A DNA stretch of 64,000 nt from Coix lacryma-jobi var. lacryma-jobi. Its lineage: Eukaryota; Streptophyta; Magnoliopsida; Poales; Poaceae. The stretch covers positions 83,089,942 through 83,153,941 of the forward strand of contig CM019826.1 of assembly GCA_009763385.1 (NCBI GenBank), in the 5' to 3' direction. The notes under the pieces were generated by a model. It saw nothing but the letters and a program-made list of their open reading frames with translations. It was not told where the DNA came from and made no database searches. Both the position numbers and the translations under genes were made by a program. How positions within the stretch are numbered: position 1 is the stretch's first letter; each line of letters starts with the position of its first letter. Of this stretch, positions 9,272 through 21,539 are shown one piece after another.

Positions 9272-12191
9272 CGTAACGGCCCTAATCCCATGGCCCACTG
9301 ATCACTGTCAACCACTGACAGTCGATCCGTACAGCCAAGGGGTTAAGACCGGGTTTCGCCACTGGGCTACATCAGTGCCCGATGTCCGCAGGATCAACTC
9401 ACAATTCAGTTACAATCTCTTGAACATTTTGACAAACAACATCGGAGTAAATAGCGGAAGACTTAAATAACAATAGTTTTACAAACCAGGGTTCAACATA
9501 AACTCAAAGTGAAGTTATTACAGACCATAGTTCAAATAGAGTTGGCAGGGTAGCATATGACAACAACTAAAAAAATAAAGATACATCACCCAGCCCGAGG
9601 GTGAATAATCACTCATCGGCCTCATCGGCCTCTTCCTGAACAACAGTCACACAGCAGGGTCCAAGGCATACTGAGGGATCTGCCATACCTGCAACATGGG
9701 TAAAAGAACCCTGAGTACAAAGGTACTCAACAAGACTTAACCGACTAAAGAAAAGGGAGAAGACTCAGGAATGCAGGCTTAGGGTAGTCAAGGTAAGGCT
9801 TAAGCAAATTCAAGTATTTTGCAGAAAAGCATTTTTGGTAAACCTTATTTTAATTTTGAAAGGTTCGGTATTCCTTGTTCCATCATAATCCTTGATTCAT
9901 TTTACTTTCCAAAACAGACCTAGTTGAGAACCACTCCCTGTTGACAGTCAGTGACTAAGTCTCCATAACCGAGGAGCAGCGTTAATCCGGATAAATAATA
10001 CTCAGCTGAGGGTCCCTATCCACACTGCATATGTAGCACCCAAGCTTGCATATGCCAACTCGTCTACCACGATTCCTCCAAGATTGGGCCCGGTCCTACG
10101 CCACCCGGAAGTACAGTACACCACTCCAATCCGGGCCTCTAACCCACGTGGGTACATGCTACTTCCGCCATCTCTCCACTCCCAGTGCGCGGTTGTCGGT
10201 CCAATAAAGGATTCCTCGGAGCCGAAGCTTTCCGTAGTATGTGAATAGTTGCAAGTCTTAGTCAGCAGGCCCCCATACAGGTGGTCCCTAAATTTTCCAG
10301 CCAGCGACAAGCACCTCGGGACTCTAACCCAAGAGTACAGGTCCTGTCAGTTTTTCAACCCTGTCCCGGTCGGTGTCAACTGTTGAGTCCCGGACTACAA
10401 CATGACGGCACCGTACGCGAGGACAACCTCTCCTTCCCATTGACTAAGTACGGATCAGATACTTAGCCAATAGTGGGAGTAAACCAGAAATTCCCATAAA
10501 TATTCTTAAAGTGATCATACTTTGAAATTGGCATTTTTATTGCAAATCTATCATATAGCATTGCTTAGCATTTTGCAAATAGTTTTTGAAAAGCAGGTAT
10601 CGGGTGTATCATTGGTTAAGGTAGATAATGCATCAGATAGGATTTCACTCAACTCCTATCAACCTAATGCAATAATTTAACTCAAAACATTTAAGGAAAC
10701 ATTTATAAATTCAAGGAAAGGGTTAAATGCACCGGGGCTTGCCTTGGACGGCAAAAAGAGCAGACTCGGGGTAGGTATAAGTGTCGGAGCTCGGGGTTGC
10801 CTCGGGGACAGATCCTTCGGTGGCTACCTCGACTTCAGGGCCTTCTTCGTCAACTATACGGATGCAATGATGAATGCTTATGAGAATGATGATATGAACT
10901 TAAGGTGCAAGACAGTACCACAGATTCCAGATTACTCTTAGGTAAGGCATAATCGAAATCTAGGTTGAGCATAAAAAGTTAACCATTTCTTCCTTAAGCC
11001 AATTGATTAAACTAGACTTTATCATAACTATCCTAAGCATCAACCAAACATAGCATCACAACCATCATAGACCAAGGGTAGGGGTCTATGAACATCAAGC
11101 AATCCCAAAAGTCACATTGCAGGGCATTCAACGCTAATCCTAATCACCTTTTCTATTTTTCTTAATTATTTAAAAAGGTCATTTTATGAAGGTGCTCCAA
11201 AAATTACCAAATTAATCACACAAGTTCATTAGGGTACAAGTATATGGCAAAACAAATTTCATAATTTTTGGAGGTCATTAAGGTGCTCAATTAAATCTAG
11301 ACATTTAATTAACAAAAGGCACTATTCCTTAATTAAAATAAAGCTCAAAAATCAACTTGCTCCAAATGACTTCAAAATTTTACCAGAGACTCATCATGAC
11401 ACAACTAGCTTGCAAAATTAATCTCAAGATTTTTGGAGCTACAGAACACTCTCTAAAAATACCAAAGCCTTCATTTTTCAATTAAAAGGGGAATTTTTCA
11501 TTTTCAAATTTTTGCAGGAAAGTCAAGTTTTATATTTTTATAAAATACTTCAGAGCATAAAGAATCTACCACAAAAATTTCAGAATTTATGGATCAACAC
11601 AGAAAATCACACAAAAATAAGAAATCTGAACACTATTCACATGTAGAAAATAAAAAGGAAACCGGAGCACGGCGGTGCTCTGCTCGCCGGCGGCGACCCG
11701 GGCGCGGCGGCGTGCTTACGCCGGCCAACCTGGGCACTCCGCGGCAGAGCTGAGGGCACGGGAGGCAACAGGGAGCTCACCGGCGTTGATGGGGCAGCTC
11801 GGTGAGGGACGGGGGTGGACGGTGGAGGCGGTCGACGGTGACCGGCGGACGACGAGCGGCGGCGATCGACACTCCGACGACCCTGAGCACCAAACAAGTC
11901 CACAGGGGCGGGGTTAGAGTCGCACGGGAGTAAGGAAGGTGATGCGGGGGTCGGAGGGAGATGATCAAGGCCGGAGACGGCGAATTCCACGAACCCGAGT
12001 TCGCCGGGTTCTCGCCGGAGACGACAACGACGAGTTACGCCGGGCGATTGAGGGCGGTAGAGGTGAAATTGGAGGGTGGTGAAGCAGCACAAGAACACGG
12101 CGGAGCTTTTGAGCTAGGTGATTGAGCACGGGAGGCTCTGGCTGGTGCTGGCGACGGCGGCGGAGCTGAGTGAGTGAGGTCGGGCTCCGGC

Positions 12192-12203
12192 GGCCTTCTT
12201 ATA
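12192..12203 (-). promoter_or_regulatory. Putative TATA box of the right Tekay-type LTR
   Basis: The minus strand reads CCTATAAGAAGG at the position that corresponds to the TATATAA of the left LTR. It is weaker than the left copy. The assignment is by position and motif only. Confidence 0.35.
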
Positions 12204-12617
12204 GGCACGGCCAGGGGCCGGTAGAGACCTCGGTGTGGTGTGGATGAGCACGGCGAGCGCGTGCGCACTCGATTGCGCTCTGGCGGGGGTGATGGCGTGC
12301 AGCCGGGGCTCGGGCGTGAGCTCGCCGGTGATGGCCACGCGGCGGCGGCGCGCGGAGCTCGGTAGGGGACGGGAGCGCGGGTCAGCGCTCGCGTGCGGGC
12401 GCGGAGGGGACAAGGGAACATCGGCGACAGGTTGGAGGCGCGTGGGGAGCAGCCAGGCGTGCGGCACGCGCGACGCCGGCGGCTGGCCATGGCCGGGCCC
12501 CCCCCCCCTACCGGAGAAGATAAACAGTAGACTAGGCTAGGGTTTGACCTTTGAGCAGTTTCAGAAATTTGCAAATTACTTCCAAAATTTGAACTGGGCA
12601 ACAAAAACTCAAAACAT

Positions 12618-12990
12618 CAAAGTTGTTCAGAAAAATGAGATCTACAACTTTGTCAATATGAACATTTTCAAATTCCAAATAGTTTTTGAACAATATTTGA
12701 AAACAGTAAAGGGGACACTTTTTCAAACTTGATTCAAATCAAAATTACTCTGGATTTCAAACTGAAACTTGAAAATCTGTAAACATGAAAGTTGTTCATT
12801 TTGCCAAAACCTACAACTTTGCTATTATACACTTTTCCTGAAACTCATTAGTTTTTGAACTCATTTGGAAAACTGAAAAGGGGACAAAAACTGGAGTTTG
12901 ATTGAATTTGAAATAACTCAAAACTTTGTACTACAACTTGAAAATTTGTAAATACCAAAGTTGTTTCTCTTTGACAGATCTACAACTTTG
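12618..12990. repeat. Three evenly spaced hairpins in the LTR U3 (right copy)
   Basis: These are the same inverted repeats as in the left LTR, at 12618-12652, 12788-12820 and 12956-12990. Each has an 8-9 bp stem and a 17-nt loop, spaced about 169 bp. Stems and loop lengths are kept although the loop sequences and flanks differ. Confidence 0.85.
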
Positions 12991-13360
12991 CTTTTTGGAC
13001 CAATCCCAAATTTTGAATAATTTTTGAATCACAACAAGAGGGATAAAATCCAGGGTTTGGAAATCAGGGTTTTGCAAAAAGGAATTTGAAATCGAATTCT
13101 GATTTTTGAACTTTGACCAACACAACAAAACTTCAAGACACCAAAGGAACAAGAATTACACAAAGCTAATCACAGAGATGAAATTACCATTTTGCCCTAG
13201 TAGAGAGAAGTGGGCTAAATAGGGTTTTTGCAATAGGGGTAATACACAAAAAATGATACACTTAGCAAAATGCATACACATGAAATCATGATCAAGATGC
13301 TTAATGATGATAATGATGATATGTCAAGTTAATTACATACTAAACACCAGAGGTGTTACA

Positions 13361-13372
13361 GCCTCCCCCCCT
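13361..13372 (-). promoter_or_regulatory. Polypurine tract of the Tekay-type element
   Basis: The minus strand reads AAGGGGGGGAGGC directly before the LTR start TGTAACACC. This is the expected primer for plus-strand DNA synthesis. It fixes the LTR as the 3' LTR and the element as minus-strand. Confidence 0.8.
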
Positions 13373-13437
13373 TAAAGAAATCTCGCCCCGAGATTCTGCG
13401 TCTTAAGGAAGGACAAAGAAGGGATAAAGGCAAAACC

Positions 13438-15171
13438 TTACATTGACAGGGATTCGAGAAAGTCGGGATAGTTCTTTGCTAAGAAGTCTTCAGATTCCCA
13501 AGTAGCTTCTTCTTCAGAGTGCTGGTTCCACTGGATTTTGTACCATCTTGTGGTGGTTCTTCGGGTAACGCGATCCTTGTGGTCCAACACGCGAACTGGA
13601 TATTCTGAATAGGATAGATCAGGCTCTAGCTCGACACCTTCAACTTCCACGACATGTTCTGGTACTCTGAGACACTTCTTGAGTTGGGAGACATGGAAAA
13701 CATTGTGGACAGCGGAGAGATGATCGGGCAACCTTAGCTTGTAAGCTACCTTGCCACAACATTCCAAAATCTCAAACGGACCAATGTAGCGGGGTGCTAA
13801 CTTTCCTTTGACTCCAAAACGAGTGACTCCTTTGGTTGGTGAGACCTTGAGATATACATAATCTCCAACTTGAAACTTCAGAGGTCGACGTCTCTTGTCT
13901 GCGTAGCTCTTCTGTCGAGATTGGGCAATCTTCATATTCTCTTGAATCTGCTTGACTTTCTCTTCCATATCCTTGACCAGGTCAACTCCAAAGAATTCTC
14001 TTTCGCCGGGCTCAGACCAACTGAGGGGTGTACGACAACGACGACCGTACAGTGCTTCAAAGGGTGCCATTTTGATGCTCTCTTGGTAACTGTTATTATA
14101 AGAGAACTCTGCCAAAGGCAAACAGTCATCCCAAGTATCTGCGAAGGTAAGAACATAGGCTCTCAACATGTCCTCCAGCACTTGGTTGACTCGCTCAGTT
14201 TGTCCATCAGTTTGAGGATGATAAGCTGTACTATGCAAGAGCTTGGTTCCAAGTGAGGTATGGAACGCTTTCCAAAACTTAGCGACAAACTGGGTACCAC
14301 GGTCAGAGATAATGCTCTTGGGTATGCCATGAAGCTTCACTATGTTGTTCTTGTACAAAGCGGCATACATGGGGACGGTGTGACTGGTCTTCACTGGCAG
14401 AAAGTGAGCTTGCTTAGTGAGTCGGTCCACGATTACCCAAATGGAATCAAAACCTTTCTGGGTCTTGGGTAGTCCATTGACAAAATCCATACTGATGTCG
14501 TCCCATTTCCAAGCGGGTACTGACAGAGGTTGCAATTCTCCCCCAGGCTTCATGTGGACTGCCTTGACTCTTTGGCAGGTATCACACTGAGCGACATACC
14601 GGGCAATCTCAATCTTCATTTTAGTCCACCAGAATCTCTGCTTTAAGTCTTGGTACATCTTGTTACTGCCGGGGTGGATAGAGAATCTGGTCAAGTGTGC
14701 TTCATCAAGGATTAACTGTCTCAATTCAGGCACCTTGGGAACTACTAGACGGTTCTTGAACCAAACAACTCCTTCATCATCGATCCTGAAACAATCAACC
14801 TTTCCGGTCTGGACCTTTTCGATGATGTGCTTGATTCCAGGGTTATCCTTTTGAGCAGCAATGACTTGATCCTTGATGGATGTTTCTATGCTGACATTGT
14901 TCAAGCTTCCTTGCGGGATCATTTCGATACCCATCCTTTCAAATTCATGGCACAAGGAAAGATCATAGGGCTTCGTCGTCAGACAGTTGCAGTATGACTT
15001 GCGACTGAGGGCATCGGCAACTACATTTGCCTTACCAGGATGGTAATGTACTTCGAGATCATAATCTTTAATCAACTCAAGCCATCTTCTCTGCCTCATA
15101 TTCAATTCTTCTTGAGTGAAGATATACTTTAGGCTCTTGTGATCCGTGTACATATTGCAGGTGCTGCCCAA
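13438..15171 (-). pseudogene. Tekay-type pol 3' part: RNase H end, integrase, chromodomain
   Basis: An uninterrupted 577-codon stretch that is only the C-terminal part of a polyprotein. It starts within RNase H (TDHKSLKYIF) and continues with PGKANVVADALSR. The integrase has an HHCC zinc motif ending CDTCQRVK and the catalytic triad in DISMDFVNGLP, SDRGTQFVAKFW and DGQTERVNQVLED. Next come the GPFEIL segment and a C-terminal chromodomain-like segment (VLDHKDRVTRR ... KIQWNQHSEEEATWES, about residues 525-570). In chromoviruses the chromodomain helps direct integration to marked chromatin. The methionine at 15171 is not a true start: the upstream frame joins through a one-base deletion near 15186. 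Confidence 0.85.
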
Positions 15172-17860
15172 CAGATAGTGACGCCAATCTTCAAGGCATG
15201 CACGACTGCTGCTAGCTCAAGATCATGGGTTGGGTAATTTTCCTCATGTCGCTTAAGCTGCCGTGAGGCATAAGCAATTACTCGTCCTTCTTGCATCAAA
15301 ACACAGCCCAAACCAGTACCAGATGCATCACAGTATACATCGAAGGGTTTCTCGATATCTGGTTGGGCTAGGACTGGTGATGTAGTTAGCAGTTTCTTCA
15401 GGGCTTGAAAGGCTTGCTCACAGGCTGGTGACCAAATGAAATCCACGGAATTCTTCAACAACTCTGTGATAGGCTTGGCGACTCTGGAGAAATCTGGGAT
15501 GAAACGACGATAGTATCCAGCCATTCCCATGAAGCTGCGAACTTCGCGAACAGTGGTAGGTGGCTTCCAATCCAAGATATCTGCCACTTTCTCAGGGTCA
15601 ACTGACACACCTTCAGCGGACAGGACATGAGCAAGGAATTGAATTCGATCTAGCCAGAATTCACATTTACTAAACTTGGCATACAGCTGGTGATCTCTGA
15701 GACGAGAGAAGAACGATTCGAAGATGCTTGGCGTGCTCTTCAGGAGTTCTTGAATAGACAAGGATGTCGTCAATGAACACGACTACAAATTTATCGAGCT
15801 CTGGCATGAACACAGAGTTCATGAGATACATGAAATGAGCAGGGGCATTGGTCAAGCCAAAGGACATGACCAAGTACTCATATAGGCCATATCTGGTGGT
15901 GAAAGCTGTTTTAGGGAATGTCTTCTGGACGAATTTTTATTTGATGATAGCCAGATCTGAGATCAATTTTGGAGAAACACTCTGGCTCCAGATAACTGAT
16001 CAAAAAGAAGGTCAATGCGAGGCAAGGATATTTATTTTGATGGTGACCTCATTGAGCGGGCGATAGTCAACGCACAGACGAAGACTTTTGTCCTTCTTCT
16101 TCACAAAGATAGCAGGGACAGCCCCAAGGAGATGAACTTGGGCGAATGAGACCCTTGTCCAAGAGCTCTTGCAATTGGATCTTCAGTTCTGCCAACTCTC
16201 TGGGAGGCATTCGATAAGCTCTATGGGATATAGGAGCAGTCCCGGGTTTTAGCTCTATGGCAAACTCAACATCACGGTCGGGAGGCAGACCAGGTAGATC
16301 TTCTGGGAAGACATCAGGGAACTCACAGACCACGGGAATATCCCTGATTTCCGGAACACAGGCGGTATTCAACTGGGTGGTTGCTGGTTTTTGTGGCATA
16401 GGAAGTTGGAGAAGGAGTTTGGAGGTGCTGTTGGGAATATCCACTCTCACAACTCTATTCAAGATGTCTATCAAGGCTTTATACTGACACATCCAATTCA
16501 TGCCTAAGATGACATCTATCTCTTGATCGCGCAGTACTATCATGGTGGTAGGAAAGACATGTTCCCCCAACATTACTGGTATACTGCGGACCACTTCCTT
16601 AGTATTTATCCGCCCTCCAGGCGAAAGTATACAGAAACTTTCTTTTAACTCCCCCATGGGTAACTCATGCTTGATGACAAAGCGCGACTGATGAAGGAAT
16701 GCGATGCACCAGAATCGAAACAAGACGACTGCAGGATGATTGGCAACAGGGAACCTACCGAGCATGACGGGCTCTCCTTCTGGGATGTTACTGATGGTGG
16801 TGAAGTAGACTTGCCCGTGCTTCTTGACAAGCTTGCCCTTCTGGACGTGCTGCTGCGGTGCACGGTGCTGCTGCTGCTGTGATCCTCCAGGGCCTTTCTG
16901 TGCATGCTGGGCATTCTTCTTGGGTTTTGGGCAATCGCGAGACCAGTGACCAACTTGGCCACAGTTGTAGCATGGGTGGTTGTAAGCTGTTTGTGGGGTA
17001 GTGACACGAACACCTGGGGCGTTCGGCTGAGTGGCACTTTGCTGGTTGGCATTATGGTGGTGGCGCGGTACGAACGACCACTTGCTGATGAGGGTATGGT
17101 GCACGGTTTTGATGGTGGACTGGGGTGGATAGATGATTCTTGGGCGCTTATGGTTGCTGGAGAAACTGCTAGACCCAGCCTTCTTCTTCTTTTTCTCTTC
17201 GGTACTGGCGGTCTTTCCTCAAAGCACGCACGGTCAACGACATCATGTAAGATCTTAGGTTGTTGGAAGACCTCTGCAATCTTAGGGTGCAGACCCCTGA
17301 GAAAACAATCTCTCTTTTTCTCCGTGTTGACATAGTCGGAGGCATACTGGCTAGGTGGTTGAAATGCCCACATACTGCATACGGTGGAATCTTCTGTTGC
17401 AGGGCAGAACTGATCCAACTTCATCTTCATCAACTGAGGGATGGGTGTGCCGGAAAGGGTGCGGAACTCCCCAGGTTCAATGACCTTCAGGTGGGCAGCC
17501 AAAGGTTGGCGTACCAAGCACTTGCGGACCACGGAGCTGCTGAGAAGAAACGGGGCTTCTGGATCTTCGTGCATCGGATGAGACCAAACTTCTGCTCCAT
17601 GGTGCGGAGCCAATCATCAGCTCGAGGGGTTCATCGGCTCTGGTGTGAAACCGGTGGACGGGTTTCAGTGAACTCCACATAGGTGGTCTCTTGGTTGTGC
17701 GACCCCGGTGACAAACATTGCTGTCCTTGGGTTGAGCCAAGGTTGGCGCGGCGCCAAGGCTGCAATGGCCTCTGCAGGGTAGCAGGAACTGGGGAGGGTT
17801 TGGAAGGTTGGCACCTCGGAACTTCCGGCTCCAGTGCGGGTGTTCACAGGCATCTGTTAA
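15172..17860 (-). pseudogene. Tekay-type gag, protease and RT, multiply frameshifted
   Basis: Read leftwards from about 17860. Gag capsid fragments come first, then the zinc knuckle CYNCGQVGHWSRDC (about 16931-16974) and the protease active site FDSGASHSF (about 16704-16721). The RT start (RPSSSPWG, LRLCVDYRPLNE) is near 16070-16170, its centre is damaged (about 15900-16060), and the catalytic VVFIDDILVYS is near 15760-15785. RNase H (CDASGTGLGCVLMQEGR) is near 15285-15335. Frames change at about 15186, 15700, 15960-16050, 16120 and within gag. These could be mutational decay or base-calling errors, because this is the contig end facing the gap. Confidence 0.75.
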
Positions 17861-18032
17861 GAATTGGGAATTAGCATCCAAAGATTCTTTTGAACGAAAC
17901 TGACTGATAAGATTCATTGATGCAAGGGTAGATAACTGATACAGAAGTTCGAAGATTAACCACCAGACTGACAAAGGAAGGTACAAGAGCCGATAAAGAA
18001 TGGATAGAAAGACAGCATCCAAAAAATAAAGG

Positions 18033-18532
18033 NNNNNNNNNNNNNNNNNNNNNNNNNNNNNNNNNNNNNNNNNNNNNNNNNNNNNNNNNNNNNNNNNNNN
18101 NNNNNNNNNNNNNNNNNNNNNNNNNNNNNNNNNNNNNNNNNNNNNNNNNNNNNNNNNNNNNNNNNNNNNNNNNNNNNNNNNNNNNNNNNNNNNNNNNNNN
18201 NNNNNNNNNNNNNNNNNNNNNNNNNNNNNNNNNNNNNNNNNNNNNNNNNNNNNNNNNNNNNNNNNNNNNNNNNNNNNNNNNNNNNNNNNNNNNNNNNNNN
18301 NNNNNNNNNNNNNNNNNNNNNNNNNNNNNNNNNNNNNNNNNNNNNNNNNNNNNNNNNNNNNNNNNNNNNNNNNNNNNNNNNNNNNNNNNNNNNNNNNNNN
18401 NNNNNNNNNNNNNNNNNNNNNNNNNNNNNNNNNNNNNNNNNNNNNNNNNNNNNNNNNNNNNNNNNNNNNNNNNNNNNNNNNNNNNNNNNNNNNNNNNNNN
18501 NNNNNNNNNNNNNNNNNNNNNNNNNNNNNNNN
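18033..18532. other. Assembly gap of 500 N
   Basis: This is a run of exactly 500 N, the conventional placeholder for a gap of unknown size. It separates the retrotransposon nest from the satellite, so their adjacency is not proven by this sequence. The 170 bp to its left look like gag/leader sequence of the Tekay-type element with no clear feature. Confidence 0.95.
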
Positions 18533-20620
18533 CAAAAACACCTAAAACATGGTTTTGGGCCAAACGGGGATGAATTGGGTGCCTCCGTTCTGAAAAATTC
18601 AACCGTGAATTTTTGGGTGCATCAGTGGTTCAAACGGCCCTCATGCGCGAGTTTGGCGGGCACCGTTCTCCAAAAATAAATGTGCCAAAAACTTACCAAA
18701 CATGAGTTTTGGGCCAACGGGGATGATTGGGTGCCCTCCGTTGTGAAAATTCAACCGTGAGTTTTTCAGTGCATCAGTGGTGAAAACGGCCCTCCTGCGC
18801 GAGTTTTGCGGGCACCGTTCCTCCGGAAATAAAAGTGCCAAAAACCCACGAAACATGAGTTTTGGGTCAAACGGAGATGATTGGGTTGTGTCCTTTGCGA
18901 AAATTTCAACCGTGAGTTTTTCGGTGCATCAGTGGTTAAAACGGCCCTCTGCGCGAGTTTTGCAGCACCGTTCCTCCAAAAAGAAAGTGCCCAAAAACCC
19001 ACCAAACATGAGTTTTGGTTCAACGGAGATGATTGGGTGCTGTCTGTTGTGAAAAATTCAACCGTGAATTTTTCGGTGCATCAGTGGTTCAAACGGCCCT
19101 CGTGCGCGAGTTTTGCGGCACCATTCCTCCGAAAATGAAAGTGCCAAAAACCCACCAAACATGAGTTTTGGGTCAAACGGAGATGATTGGGTGCGTCCGT
19201 TGCGAAAGATTCAACCGTGAGTTTTTCGGTGCATCAGTGGTTAAAACGACCCTCCTGCGCGAGTTTTGCTGCACCGTTCCTCCGAAATGAAAGTGCCAAA
19301 ACCCCACCAAACATGAGTTTTGAGTCAAACGGAGATGATTGGGTGCGTCCATTGTGAAAAATTCAACCATGAGTTTTTCGGTGAATTAGTGGGTAAAAAC
19401 GGCCCTCCTGCGCGAGTTTTGCGGCTTAGTTCCTCCAGAAATGAAAGTGCCAAAAACCCACCAAACATGAGTTTTGGGTGTCAAACGGAGATGATTGGGT
19501 GCGTTCGTTGTGTTCGGTGCATCAGTGGTTCAAACGACCTCATGAGCGAGTTTTGCGGCCACCGTTCCTCCGAAATTGAATGTGCCAAAAACCTACCAAA
19601 CATGAGTTTTGGGCCAAACGGGGATGATTGGGTGCCTCTGTTCTGAAAAATTCAACCGTGAATTTTTTGGTGCATCAGTGGTGAAAAACGGCCCTCCTGC
19701 GCGAGTTTTGCGGCACAGTTCCTCCGGAAATGAAAGTGCCAAAACCCACCAAACATGAGTTTTGGGTCAAACGAAGATGATTGGGTGCGTCCGTTGCGAA
19801 AAATTCAACCGTGAGTTTTTCAGTGCATCAGTGGTGAAAACGGCCCTCCTGCGCGAGTTTTGCGGCACCGTTCCTCCAGAAATAAAAGTGCCAAAAACCA
19901 ACGAAACATGAGTTTTGGGTCAAACGGAGATGATTGGGTGCGTCCTTTGCGAAAATTTCAACCGTGAGTTTTTCGGTGCATCAGTGGTTAAAACGGCCCT
20001 CCTGCGCGAGTTTTGCAGCACCGTTCCTCCAAAAATGAAAGTGCCAAAAACCCACCAAACATGAGTTTGGGTCAAACGGAGATGATTGGGTGCGTCCGTT
20101 GTGAAAAATTCACCCGTGAATTTTTCGGTGCATCAGTGGTTCAAACGGCCCCCATGCGCGAGTTTTGCGGCACCATCCTCCGAAATGAAAGTGCCAAAAC
20201 CCACCAAACATGAGTTTTGGGTCAACGGAGATGATTGGGTGCGTCCGTTGTGAAAAATTCAACCGTGAATTTTTCGGTGCATCAGTGGCTAAAACGGCCC
20301 TCCTGCGCGAGTTTTGCGGCAACGTTCCTCCGGAAATGAAAGTGCCAAAAACCCACGAAACATGAGTTTTGGGTCAAACGAGGACGATTGGGTGCGTCCG
20401 TTGTGAAAATTCAACCGTGAATTTTTCGGTGCATCGGTGGCTAAACGGCCCCTCCTGCGCGAATTTTGCGGCAACGTTCCTCCGGAAATGAAAGTGCCAA
20501 AAACCCACCAAACATGAGTTTTGAGTCAAACGGAGATGATTGGGAGCGTCCATTGTGAAAATTCAACCATGAGTTTTTCGGTGCATCAGTGGTTAAAACG
20601 ACCCTCCTGCGCGAGTTTTG
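18533..20620 (+). other. Satellite stretch with many homopolymer indels beside the gap
   Basis: Compared with its close relative about 2,383 bp to the right, this segment shows frequent one-base length changes in runs. Examples are gtgaaaaacgg against gtgaaaacgg, cgacctcatgag against cgaccctcatgag, and gcggccaccg against gcggcaccg, plus an inserted tg in gggtgtcaaac. The pattern stops near 20.6 kb. It looks like unpolished long-read consensus at a contig end rather than biology. Confidence 0.6.
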
Positions 20621-21539
20621 CGGCACCGTTCCTCCGAAAATGAAAGTGCCAAAAACCCACCAAACATGAGTTTTGACTCAAACGGAGATGATTGAGTGCG
20701 TTCGTTGTGTTCGGTGCATCAGTGGTTCAAACGGCCCTCATGCGCGAGTTTGGCGGCACCGTTCCTCCAAAAATAAATGTGCCAAAAACCTACCAAACAT
20801 GAGTTTTGGGTCAAACGAAGATGAGTGGGTGCGTCCTTTGCGAAAAATTCAACCGTGAGTTTTTCGGTGCATCAGTGGTGAAAACGGCCCTCCTGCGCGA
20901 GTTTTGCGGCAACGTTCCTCCGGAAATGAAAGTGCCAAAAACCCACCAAACATGAGTTTTGGGTCAAACAGAGATGATTGGGTGCGTTCGTTGTGTTCGG
21001 TGCATCAGTGGTTCAAACGGCCCTCATGCGTGAGTTTGGCGGCACCGTTCCTCCAAAAATAAATGTGCCAAAAACTTACCAAACATGAGTTTTGGGCCAA
21101 ACGGGGATGATTGGGTGCCTCCGTTGTGAAAAATTCAACCGTGAATTTTTTGGTGCATCAGTGGTGAAAACGGCCCTCCTGCGCGAGTTTTGCGGCACAG
21201 TTCCTCCGGAAATGAAAGTGTCAAAAACCCACCAAACATGAGTTTTGGGTCAAAGGAAGATGATTGGGTGCGTCCTTTGCGAAAAATTCAACCGTGAGTT
21301 TTTCGGTACTTCAGTGGTGAAAATGGCCCTCCTGCGCGAGTTTTGCGGCACCGTTCCTCCGGAAATATAAGTGTCAAAAACCCATGAAACATGAGTTTTG
21401 GGTCAAACGGAGATGATTGGGTGCGTCCTTTGCGAAAATTTCAACCGTGAGTTTTTCGGTGCATCAGTGGTTAAAACGGCCCTCCTGCGCGAGTTTTGCA
21501 GCACCGTTCCTCCAAAAATGAAAGTACCAAAAACCCACC

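Larger units (their letters stand above)
9272..13360 (-). mobile_element. 3' LTR of the Tekay-type element
   Basis: The right edge at 13360 is precise: on the minus strand GGGGGGGAGGC is followed by TGTAACACC. The left edge is inferred where the copia gag frame ends and CGTAACGGCCC begins, which would be TGTAACGGCCC with the first base changed. Length is about 4,089 bp. The part from 11018 matches the LTR at 1-2341. No conserved gene is found in the LTR. Short frames at 11637-12726 lie in the GC-rich block and are not shared with the sister copy. Confidence 0.8.
9272..18032 (-). mobile_element. Tekay/Del-type chromovirus, 5' end lost in assembly gap
   Basis: A minus-strand Ty3/gypsy element. 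From the left it has a 3' LTR (9272-13360), polypurine tract (13361-13372), integrase with chromodomain and RNase H (13438-15171), then RT, protease and gag (15172 to about 17860). Gene order (gag-PR-RT-RH-INT-chromodomain), the C-terminal chromodomain and the LTR of about 4.1 kb point to the Tekay/Del lineage. The leader, primer site and 5' LTR should lie to the right but are replaced by the N gap, beyond which only satellite is seen. The element is inserted in the copia gag fragment. Confidence 0.85.

Noticed and set aside
7442..9276. Host zinc-finger (CCHC) protein genes on the plus strand
   Set aside because: Two CCHC knuckles with the acidic/lysine middle part are typical of copia gag, broken by stops and a frameshift and bounded by LTRs.
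13438..15171. Stand-alone functional integrase gene
   Set aside because: It begins in the middle of RNase H and the upstream pol continues in a shifted frame. It is the 3' part of a polyprotein.
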